From Gibbula magus (lineage: Eukaryota; Mollusca; Gastropoda; Trochida; Trochidae), in assembly GCA_936450465.1 (NCBI GenBank), contig OW388293.1:29393860-29457859 (forward strand): DNA of 64,000 bases, read 5' to 3'. Of this stretch, positions 22,051 to 33,289 are shown one piece after another (the stretch's first letter is position 1; each line of letters starts with the position of its first letter). A model generated the notes under the pieces. The model saw only the letters and a list, made by a program, of their open reading frames with translations, did not search any database and was not told the origin of the DNA. A program made the position numbers and the translations under genes.

Positions 22051-23250
22051 ATAGACCCTACCCTATTAATGTATAAAAGGAAAGGGATGTAACGACGAAA
22101 CCACCCCATGCTCATTCACAGTCATAGTTCTCATCAAAAACAAGTTTTATGGCACAGTCGATGAGTGCGATGCGAAAGCAAAAGGATTGCCCTACAATAT
22201 GAGCTATACATGGTCACAATCGGATCATTATTTCAAAAGGTATGCGACAAGACTGTATATGGATTACGCAATTTCGCCACTCAGGAAAATTAGCGAAAAC
22301 TAACCTTATAAAATCGTTTATTAATTCCAGCAATGTTGACAGCACCTATTAATCGGCATATTCGAACCGCAGAGTGAAAGTACTGATTCCAGACAATATT
22401 ACAACACCTACATATATTTTCCCCGACTGTACTACGGCATTTTGTCTCAAATCATCACCATGCATGTCGGTCGTCACTAAATGTCAGCCATTATGACTTT
22501 GACATTCAGTTGACCCTGAGTAGCCAATATCCAGGTTACAAGGCCTTCGTTTATATATTTTATATATATTTCGATCTTCGATCTTTGATTTCGGACCAAT
22601 GGGATGGGTAATCTTTTGATGACTCTATGTATTCTGATATCGTGAGTTCTACTTCAAACATTTTAAAATACATAATGGCGATCGGAACAAAAAGTGCTAA
22701 AATGTGTGTATTTAAAGTAAAAATGATGGAATTTCTAAGATCGTTTGAATCGATTTTTCAGTTTTTTACCCATCATATCTCGTAGCGAATAATTGTCGCT
22801 AGTTTGGAATTCCGTGCCTTCAAGCATTGTAAAGACAACTTCTTTTAAGGTTGTTTGGTTGAATGATTTCATTTTGCAACAAGCTTAATGACTAATTTTC
22901 AGACTCAATAGCTGTCAAGATGTCGAATATTTGAATCCAAGACTGACAAATACATCTGTTACACGCATAATTCGTCTGGAATATCTTCTTTGGTGCTCAG
23001 TGTTGGGTCATTTATTTGCAAACTCCAGACAAACGATTCCCAAAATTAGTTATGTGTGGTATGAGATTTTTAGGAGTGCAACTATGTATGTAAAGTCCAT
23101 TTTAGGTTAATCTTCATAAATATGGCTGGAAAGCATATGATCGAATTTTGGAGGACCTTTCAACTTACATTTAAGGCAATATGTTTCTGTGTCAGCTTAT
23201 ATCAAACAAACGACTGTCAATATTACATTTATCTGTTTGGACTTTATTAA

Positions 23251-23529
23251 TTGAATTATGTTAACTGTTTTCATTTTGTTCCCAGTATGATCTTTGACGT
23301 TGCTTACTATGTGATGTCATTGATGTTATTGTGTTTATTACATTTATGTTATACAGGAAGCCTCTTTGCACCAATTCACTTCGGACCCCTGCATAGTACT
23401 GACGTAAATTACACTGAACAGAGTGTGAACATTATATTAAACACATTGACCATATCCTACTTGCATAGCATTTATCTATTAATGATAACTTTCAAACTAG
23501 GATTGACGCGTCAATACTTAGGTCTTTAA
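23251..23529 (+). other. Open frame shared with the paralog, hypothetical
   Basis: A 92-codon frame holds a hydrophobic stretch (MSLMLLCLLHLCYTGS) followed by FAPIHFGPLHSTDVNYTEQ. The paralogous block at about 49253-49390 keeps the same frame without indels over some 45 codons (LCLLHLC...PLHITDVNHTEQ), then stops. Shared openness could mean an old coding exon or chance. No family is recognised. Confidence 0.2.
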
Positions 23530-25370
23530 GACTTATGCTTGCCCTCCATGTTGGACTCTCGGTTAATCATCAGTTTCTCTGCTTTAGAATTACCTATCGA
23601 ATATGTCTCTATCTTCAATAGTTTGTTAACAAAAATTCTCAAAAGAAACTGTCCCTCTGAAAATGGAAAAATCACATATTAATCGACCCCTACAGGATCT
23701 TTCTCACGATTAACAATTTTTTAAAAATATTTTCATACTAAGGTGTACCAAAGGAAATGTTGTGGTTTAATTTCCACTTAAGTAAATGTAATCATCATTT
23801 AGATTGCATACATAAGCATTGCATAAAATGTTATTGAATTTGTGCATACGTAGATGTCAATTACTTTCCATTAGCATTATTAGTTAAGCACTTACGTATA
23901 CGGTCCTTTGAACATTCATGAAAATGGCGATTTTCGAAAATTGACAATGTTCAATGGCTTGTCACACGTACAATATGACAGGTACATGCTTGAAACTTGT
24001 TGGCCTTAATACGATAACATGTCTTCTTCATAATGAGCTATTACACATAATGGTATCTTAAGGGGTTTACGATCGACAGTTCCCATAAGGCAACACCTCG
24101 AAAACTCTCAAAATCAAAACATTTCAATTATTTTTGTCCTTGTCCAATTTTTACCGTAACTATTGAGTTTTATATGATAATGATGTGTTATAGAATTGTT
24201 AAGCTTAGTATTAGAGAGAGAGATTGCAACATATGTCAATTTGTTAGAGAGTTATACCCCTTTTAACATGCAGCCGAAAAACGCCCTTTTTAAATAGGAC
24301 CATAATCAAGGGCAGATTACTCTAATTCCAGGTCAAAATTCAAAATTCTGATCAACAAACGTTTTTTTTCTTATATTGTCTAAGCTTTCAAAAATTGAAA
24401 TGAGCTATAACACATACATGTAGCTATATGTAGTGCCGTGATTTAGCAGAATAAATACGAGTACCCTAAAAACCGTGAAAGTTCATCGAATTTTCAGTTT
24501 TTTCGAAATAGCAAAATAGCTATTGTTACGGCCGAAAACTACTATTGGCCTATCAAACGAGGAATGTTGTTGCCCACATGTGGATGAAAGCGTTATGAAA
24601 ATATATTGATTAGTTATATATGTGCTAACAAATTACTCCTTGGTTGTATATTTGGGCTCAAGAAATGAGGTCTAACATAATGAATGATACCTTGATATAA
24701 AATCTACAAAAAACTCTCTTTACTTCCATCTATCTGTTAGAGATGGTGATATGGCTGCTTTTAAGACAGATAATAACCAACTCAGTAAATGTTATCCAAT
24801 GATTTTATGTCAGCGAATATTATGTGATTTATGTGAATAAATAAGAGTATTTCTGAATAAGCCTGTTGTACGTTGATTCTACCATAAATGCAATCCACTA
24901 TATTATGTACATATGCAATGAACTACATACTTACAGACGTCTATTAAGAAAACGGAGTTTCATGATAAAATAAATCTACGTGGTTCAACTGATTACATTA
25001 CCACGCAAGAAAACATACACATATGTCTTATGAACGTAAAGTATTACTGGGGTCCCTACCAACCAATGAAATGACTGTGTTGTCAAGGACAAGCTGTGTC
25101 TACTTCAGGAGGCATCATCTGGGTTGGCCTCATATCTATTCAGTGATTTCCAACTCTCTAGGGTTTAACTGAACAAGGTCAATGAGATATGTTGAGAACG
25201 TATTATTCTAACATCATTAGCGTTAAGATATACCACATCCTCTCGCGCAGTAGGTGATCGACAGAGTTTCCCTTATATTATCGTACTTACCTTGATGATC
25301 CTATGATGCGCAAAATGAAAGAATATTGTTGTTATTATTAACAACACTATCCATAATAAAACAGGTAGAG
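23530..25370. other. Gene-free part of the duplicated locus
   Basis: No gene is seen. The segment 24870-25260 is one copy of a module that occurs twice in the right paralog. Confidence 0.4.
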
Positions 25371-25371
25371 C

Positions 25372-25475
25372 TGTTCTATACAATCTTGGAAGAAAAAATA
25401 TCTTAAGATTTGGCCTATACCATCTTGGAATATTTTTATATTCCAAGATGGTATAACAAATCTTAAGATATGTAC
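25372..25475 (+). repeat. Left TIR of the 5-kb element
   Basis: 104 bp; self-complementary core at about 25401-25470. It is the inverse of 30251-30354 with one mismatch. Confidence 0.9.
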
Positions 25476-26744
25476 GCCTCTAAGGTGTCTAATTAGCCTC
25501 ATAGTTGGCGTTCACACTGCAATAGGCATAGCATTACTATTGATAATTACCGTGATGGCAAATATGAATTTTGCTGGAGCGCCCTTAATTAACTATCTGT
25601 GTGTAGAGACTGTCGTGTATAGCGTTTTAGAATTTCAAGCAAGTGGGATAATTAATCAATCGTCATGCGTCTCGCCATTATCTCGGTACGCTTGTCTCAG
25701 CCTTGGACTATTTCTCGGCGCGCATTGTGTACTGCGCTGTGTCAACGGTATATGGTATTTCGGTTATGAAGCTTTCGTTGTTCATGTGTAGCATGTACAG
25801 TGTGATACTTTTACGCAGCTTTTTGTCACATTACACAACGTACGGGAGAGTTAAAATAAGTCGCAATTTATCTAAAATGAAGTAAAGTTAGACGCAAGCC
25901 ACCGTGCTTTAAAGGTTCTTAAGCGTTAGAAGGAAAATATAAGTGAACATTACGGCACCATTTAATAATTGAATCTCTCAACCTCTGATACTGCTGATTT
26001 CAATTTAAATTTCATTGAGACTGCATACTATATTTCGTTAATGCCATATTACCGTAATTATAACACACAATGACATTTCGAATTTATCAGTTTATCACAC
26101 GGATTAACCAAGCTTGGTATCAAGTGAAGACATCATTCAGACAGAAATACTTACTACTTACCATCATTTTATTACAAGCTAGTTGAACAGCTAATCGCAG
26201 ACAGACAGACAGCCAGACTGATTGTTTAGTAGCGTCTCACCATATGTACATAGAATGAATACATATATAAAATGTGTACAAAATTGATAATATTTGCCCC
26301 TCCTTTATGGTCCCCTATGATATGTTCATGATGTTTACATGTCTGTTCTATACATTTTATTTTTGTATTTGAGATTATTTGCCTTAAAACACATAGCACA
26401 ATGGAGATGGTGTCTTTCCGGAATTAGAATCGGTAAAATATTTTTGATTTAGTTTGTTGTTATAATGTGTTGTCTTTATGGATTAACTTTGGGTTGTAGT
26501 TATAGTGGAACTGACCTGCGAAAAATGAACACCAGTAAATTATTAGAACAGATCAGAATTTTTTTCAGATTTGAACCCCTCATCTACATTACATTAATAG
26601 ATAATTAACGTGTACATGAGTGAATGAGGCAGGACATGGATTATTTCCTATGCATACAATGTTTGTTAAATTAGGCAAAATACAGAACGGTATAATTGTC
26701 AGTAGGATGCAACAGTTTAATAAAATTGTGTTCAGATGGATATT

Positions 26745-27540
26745 ACCAAAAATACAATCTTGGAATATCCAGTGAATATCTGTCGCAAATGGTGTAATAC
26801 TCAAAGAGGATACTTATATTAACTCTTTAGATATTCTAACACTGTATATAACATATTTTGAATATGTATGTTAAGATGACAACCTAGTATGTGAACTCTG
26901 TGTTATGTGAACAAACCTTCCTCGAAGACATGACCTATACAATCTTGGAAAATCTACTGAATACCTGTCGCATATGAACTCTATGCTATGATACATGAAT
27001 AAACCTCCCTCCAAGAAATAACCTATACAATCTTGGAATATATTGTGAATACCTGTCGCATATGAACTTTACTATATGTGAATACACTTCCCTCCAAGAA
27101 ATGACCTATACAATCATGGAATATCTAGTGAATACCTGTCGCATATGAACTCTATGCTAAGATACATGTATATGAATAAACTTCCCTCCAAGAAAAGACC
27201 TATACAATCTTGGAATTTATTGTGAATATCTGTCGCAGATGAACTCTATGCTATGATACATGAATAAACTTCCCTCCAAGAAATGACCTATACAAATCTT
27301 GGAATATCTGTCGCATATGGTGTTATAGTCAAATACGAAACTCATATAAAGTCTAAAGTTTACACTACATGTTACATATTTTGAATATGTATCTTAAGAT
27401 CACAACCGAGTATATGACATGTTTGTTATGTGGACAAACCTCCCTCCAAGAAATGGCCATACAGTTTTGGAATATGCAGTGAATATCTGTCGCAAATGAT
27501 GTAATAATCAAATAGGAATATTTTGGAAATAAATGTTAAA
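26745..27540 (+). repeat. Tandem array of 82-95-bp units carrying the TIR motif
   Basis: Units include CCTATACAATCTTGGAATAT, TGAATACCTGTCGCATATGA and CTCCAAGAAATGACC. Starts of the first motif fall near 26934, 27022, 27104, 27199, 27287 and 27457. The phrase CTATACAATCTTGGAA also opens the element's termini, so the array multiplies a piece of the TIR. Confidence 0.85.
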
Positions 27541-28140
27541 ATCACAGCTTTGTTTGTAAAATACCATAACGAATCACTAAGTGATTACGCCAGGAACATA
27601 GAATCCTGTCCCAATGCATATTGTTGTACATCCCATTGTTATCATAGTTGCCTCTTGTCAGACAGAATGGCAGTTTCATAATTGTCGCTTTTCTCTGAAA
27701 AGGCCATTCAATCTTGGCATATCAAGTGCATCTAGTTTGTGAAAGGTTTAATCATCAAATGCCACATTTGAATCACCTCTTCCCACATTATAACGCTATG
27801 CCTCATTAATTTATATGTATATGCTGAAATAACAGCTTTGTGAAATGCCATAATGAATCATGAAGTGATTACGTTGGGACAGTATTGTCCTGTCACCACG
27901 CTAATTGTTGTAATCACAGTTGCATCCTGTTAGACAGGGTGACATTACATAGTTTTCGCCTTTCACTGATTGGCAAATCTTGACATATGAAGTATATATC
28001 TGTCGTCAGTGGTCTAATTTTCTCATAGCAACTTTAAATAAATCCGTTTCCTGCTCTTATTCTATCTGCCACATGAATGAAATAACGGAATCCTGAAGTA
28101 TTTACGATTAAGAGACAGGACTGTCAAATGTGTCACAAAT
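27540..28140 (+). repeat. Diverged longer-period repeats
   Basis: Two to three diverged units of about 250-290 bp share AAATRCCATAAYGAATCA, AGTGATTACG, GACAGGAYTGTC-like and ATCTTG-CATAT phrases (about 27555, 27840, 28070). Confidence 0.5.
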
Positions 28141-28732
28141 TATGATTGAAATGAATGTAAATATGACAGAATAATTTAAATATGCTAATAACCTGTTTCT
28201 CTTATGAAACACTGTTAAGAGATATCGACATATAAACAACATAAAAAGTTATAAGTAAATGGGAAAAGAAGCAGAAGAAACTAGGTAAGGGACTAAAACA
28301 CATACTTCTTGCAGTTAAAATAAAATTGCAACATGTGCTGCAGGGAGTTGCCCCGATATGCCAGTTTCTAATCCCTGGACAGTTATATTAACGAATATCG
28401 GATTATAATTAACGACCCTAATAGGCTTGATCGAGTGGGCCAGTTTCATGGCTTAGTTGACAGACAGAAAGATAGACAATTTTTTTATTCAAGTATCGCC
28501 TCAACATGATACAAAATGTAAGAATTTATTGTGTAGATGACATAACTTTTAGAATCAGGTCCAGGAAAGGAGAGACAAGTCCCTAGTGAATTTGAAGGAT
28601 CTTGTGAAGACTGACCATAGACCAATATTTTGATGATGACTTGTACATTCTATGATAAAATGACTGAAAATGTTGTATATTTTAAAGGAAAATGTTTAGT
28701 AGAGCTTACAATAATTACTGATTCTGGTCATT

Positions 28733-30118
28733 TTATTTCATCAAAATCACTTTTTTCAGCAAAGTCATTATTTTCATCAAAGTTAATATTTTCATTAAAT
28801 CATTTTTTCACCAAAGTAATTTTTTTTTATCAAAGTATTTTTTTCGATTAAAGTCACTTTCTCATCAAAGTCATTATTTTCATCAATGTCGATATTTTCA
28901 TTAAAGGCATTTTTTTTCATTAGTCATTTCTTTTCATCAAAGTAATTATTTTCATAAAAGTCACTTTTTTACAGAAAGTCATTATTTTAATCAAAGTCAA
29001 TATTTCATTAAATCATTTTTTCACCAAATCACTTTTTTCATCAAAGTCAAGATTTTTTTTTATCAAAATCAAGATTTTCATCAAAGTTATTGTTTTCACC
29101 AAATCAATTTTTCAGCAAAGACACTTTTTTAATCAAAGTCAATATCTTTATTAAAGAAATATTATTCATCAAATTTATTTGTTTTCTTCAAAGTAACTTT
29201 TTCCATCAAAGTCATTTCTTTTCACCATATCACTTTTTTCATCAAAGTCAATATTTTCATCGAGTAATTCTTTTCCATCAAAGTTAATTTTTTCATCAAA
29301 GTCAATATTTTCATCAAATAATTTATTCACCAAAATCACTTTTAAAAAATTAAATTCACCAAAGCCTTTTTTCCCATTAAAGGCACCTTTTTTCAGGAAA
29401 GTCAATATTTTAATTAAGGTCAATATTTTAATTAAAGTCAATATTTTCATCAAAGTCATTTTTCACCAAAGTCAATATTTTTTTAATCGAAGTCAAAACT
29501 TTCATTAAATCATTTTTTTCACCAAAATCACTTATTTCATCAAAGTCGATATTTTCATTTTTCACCAAAGTCAATATTTTTTGGATCAAAGTCAAAACTT
29601 TCATTAAATAATTGTTTTCACCAAAATCACTTTTTTCATCATAGTCGATATTTTCATTATTCTTTTTCATCAGAGAAATATTTTCATCAAAGTCATTTTT
29701 TTCATCAGAGTTATATTTTCATCAAATCCTTTTTTCACCAAATCACTTTTTTCATCAAAGTCAAGATTTGTTCAAAGTTTTTTCTTTTCATCAAAGTTAT
29801 TATGTTACCAAATCCTTTTTTCAGCAAAGACACTTTTTTAATCAAAGTCAATATCATTATCAAAAAAATATTATTCATCAAATTTATTTGTTATCTTCAA
29901 CGTAACTTTTTCCATCAAAGTCATTTCTTTTCATCAAAGGCAACATTTTCGTCAAAGACATTTTTCCACCAAAGTCAATTTTTTAAAATCAAAGTCAATA
30001 TTTCCATCAAAGTCATTTTATCATCAAAGAATTTTTTTTCATCAAAGTCATTTTTTCACCAAAGTCACTTTTTTCTTATCAAAGACATTTTCCCCATCAA
30101 AGTAATTTTTTCATTAAA
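28733..30118. repeat. 1.4-kb minisatellite, unit about TTTTTCATCAAAGTCA
   Basis: Irregular repeats of 15-19 bp (TTTTCATCAAAGTCA, TTTTCACCAAATCAC, TATTTTCATCAAAGTC) fill the interval. They produce several spurious frames rich in Phe/Ser/Lys on one strand and Lys/Asp/Leu on the other. None is a gene. Confidence 0.95.
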
Positions 30119-30250
30119 ATAAATTTATGTAACAATTTTCAAAGTCATTTTAATACAATATCTCAAGATTGAACAAAATAATCTTAAGATATTTAAATAT
30201 TCCAAGATTGAACAGGAGGTTTCAGGTTTAGATCATATCTTAAGATTTCC

Positions 30251-30354
30251 GTACATATCTTAAGATTTGTTATACTATCTTGGAATATAAAAATATTCCA
30301 AGATGGTATAGGCCAAATCTTAAGATATTTTTTCTTCCAAGATTGTATAGAACA
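30251..30354 (-). repeat. Right TIR of the 5-kb element
   Basis: Inverse of 25372-25475. Extra partial copies of its ATCTTAAGAT and ATTCCAAGATTGAAC phrases lie just inside at about 30155-30250. Confidence 0.9.
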
Positions 30355-30359
30355 GAGCC

Positions 30360-33230
30360 AATGTAGAGCCAATGTACATTTCAAGTATTGTGACGTCATA
30401 ATAAAATGTCTTATTAAACAATGTTATCATTCTCTTCGAAGAGGAAATCGTAAACCGTAAGAGGAACTGTTGCGTTTCTTTGTGTATATCAACACGTTGT
30501 CAAAGTTGCAAATGAAGTAAAATTCAATCCATTTTACCATAGTCTGTAAATCCAGGCGCTTCCGCATGAGATGATCAAGATGGTGATATGGTTTCACAAG
30601 AACAACAAATACACTTATACTAACTTCCGAAAGTCACGTTGAAGGATACCATACCTACCTGAGCGTACACATGGTAACTGTATCTAAATTACCCAGGGAT
30701 CTCATTCACATCACATAATGAATCCACCAGGCTGCGTCTGTGCAGGAGACTTGTGGGTGAAGCGGATATGCAATCATTGATTTCCATCTCTCAACTCTCT
30801 CTGGGAGCTAACTTAATTAACGTCAACGAGGTTCATTGAAAACATATTCTTCTGACATTGGGTTAATATAGGTCACATATTCCCGAGAAGTACGCATTAT
30901 ACATTGTATGTACACACATAATATATCGTCTTGCCTATAGCTCATCCGTTTTAGTGATGTCTTTACTGTAATGTTTACGCTTTCATTGAGGTCAATTGTC
31001 AATAAGTGTATAGAAAACTAATCTTCATAATTCTAAATAGTAATATATTTGTTAGTGTTCTGTTAATTTTACCAGATGCAATCAACTAGATGCACATTTC
31101 AAGTGATGATATTTTCGTATGTGCACCATATTGTCATCACTTGAGTGCCAATTTCAAACCGTAAAATGCACGTACCGACACAAAGCTCACGATGAATATG
31201 ATATTCAGCACACACAAAAACAACTTTATATACTCAGTTCTGCAAATCCCATTGTAAGACACCTACTTACACACCTACCGAGGTCAACATCTGGAAACGT
31301 CTCAGAGATCCCAGATGAGTTCAATATAATGGATGGATGGTAACATTCAAATTGTACCAGAGCAGGAAACATCGTGTAGGCGAGGCGGATATGGAATCAC
31401 GGATCTTCATATCTCTGGGAGTCTCCTGAAAAAGTTCATTGAGTTCACAGAGAACATTCTATTCTATTCAAATAACACGTGCTTATAGCAACATTCCCAT
31501 ATGATCCCATGGGTCGTCCTGTAACTTAGTCGACAATTAAATAACAATTCGTCTGTTTATAAAGTGTATTAAAAAACTGTAAATGTTATTGAAATCATTT
31601 TTAACTTTCTACGAGTAATTATTATATGCAATATAGGCATAATTTATTGGTAGATAAGTATAAGTTAAACATACCTGAAACATCCACAATATGGACATGG
31701 TATTTTAAAGGAAATTTGAACATTTTTAGATAAAAACATATAAATCTGGGTTGCCATTGGAATACTTTTTCCGAATATTGAACTAGATTAAATGGTTAAT
31801 TGGAAATAATACCAAACTTTACCAGAATTTTTTAATCCTTTTCTACCCTATTTGCATTTGTTATCTACCTCGAGCGGCATATCTGTATCAACATAACAGA
31901 ATGGAATATAGGATCACACGAAATATCTCAAAGATTAAATAGTTTTGAAAAATTTAAATGAATGTACATGTATATTAATAAATGAAAGACCTTATTTTTC
32001 AATAACAGAAGAAGACATGTTTAAGTAAGATATGTAAAGTAAACAGTGTCCAGTTATACAATCTATGCAATCCAAAATAAATAAATTATTAAATATATTA
32101 TATTATTTATATATTCTTTGAAAAATGTAGAAAATTAGAAATTATCTTTATGATAATATCATTTGTTCGATATTACTTAAAATAAAAATATTGAACTTGT
32201 GTGTGTCTGAGGATTTGAGATAGTTTAAAACGTACAAGGAAGCTCAACTTAATCTATTAATAAATCAAACTGTAATAATCAAGCAGTTACTGTGTTACTG
32301 TGAACTGTCATTGTGAAGGGTCATTGATGAGGGAATGACTCTGTCTGTCCTTTTACGACTCTCTCGTATGCTCTTCACAACTAATTGAGTTGCATTTTTA
32401 ACAGACTTTGATCATGTGTATAAGCATCTTGGACTGTATATGCGCATAAAAACTTAAAACGGGAAATGACAAAGATATGCCTCTTCTTCTAGAGCTAATT
32501 AGAAACATTTCTTGCCTGAATCCACTTTCTGTTCCAGATGCTACATGCATTCTTGTCCAAGAAGAAACTGCTGTTTATTCACTGTATCCATCAGAATCGG
32601 ATGCTTCATGCACTTACAAGTCTTAAAACGGGAAATCACAAAGATATGCCTCTTCTTCTAAAGCTATTTGTTTTGTTTCTTTTGTACTTTTTGCATGGCT
32701 CGCTTTCACGTTCTTCACGACGTACTTGCTAGACATAACATAGAGAAATGGTTTTATAAGCACGTTGTGAATTGTTTACAAGAGGTTTATTAGTTTCACG
32801 CTTGAATTAAGCTCTAGTTATTTTGCCGAAAAGCGTATACAAAAGAGTCATTTTAAAGCTACCTCGGCGCCATTTCCTATTATACTGACTTTGGATAATG
32901 CATGAGCAAAGCTCTTCTAAGCTGCACATTGATGTAACCTCTAACAGCTTTCAACAACAATAAAGTTCTAGTTTGTTTTTTCCTGCACACACTGCTTGAT
33001 GCAGCTTGTATAACAGGAGCTGCAACACGTTTTCTAATGAAAATAAAGAGATCTAATAAAATAGAAAAGGAATGTTGCCAATTGCAAACAAGTTCTCCTC
33101 AATAAATAAATAGAGTTATACAGCGAATGGTTATGGTTCGGTCAGGAACACGGATCAATTTCCTGTCCTCGAAGTACTTAATGGTGCACTGTTTTCTACG
33201 ACTGCTGATAAACGGTTGTTTTATGCTGTT
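30360..33230. other. Gene-free part of the duplicated locus
   Basis: No gene is seen. A partial tandem duplication of about 170 bp starts at 32449 and again at 32619 (shared AACGGGAAAT-ACAAAGATAT). Confidence 0.4.
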
Positions 33231-33233
33231 TAC

Positions 33234-33234
<1 letters not shown>

Positions 33235-33286
<52 letters not shown>
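33235..33286. repeat. TA microsatellite
   Basis: About 26 uninterrupted TA dinucleotides. Confidence 0.98.
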
Positions 33287-33287
<1 letters not shown>

Positions 33288-33289
33288 TG

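Larger units (their letters stand above)
25372..30354. mobile_element. Large non-coding element with hairpin-forming TIRs
   Basis: The 4983-bp element begins TGTTCTATACAATCTTGGAA and ends with its inverse. The terminal inverted repeats (25372-25475, 30251-30354) are 104 bp and differ at one position. Each TIR contains its own hairpin: a 17-bp perfect stem TATACCATCTTGGAATA, extended by CTTAAGAT arms. GAGC flanks both ends (25368-25371, 30355-30358), consistent with a 4-bp target duplication. The right paralog of the surrounding duplication has an uninterrupted GGTAGAGC at about 50959-50965. The interior holds two large tandem arrays and no credible coding sequence. It resembles a foldback-type or non-autonomous DNA transposon. 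The superfamily is unknown. Confidence 0.8.

Noticed and set aside
28630..30122. Phe/Ser/Lys-rich and Lys/Asp-rich frames on both strands
   Set aside because: Translations of the TTTTTCATCAAAGTCA array.
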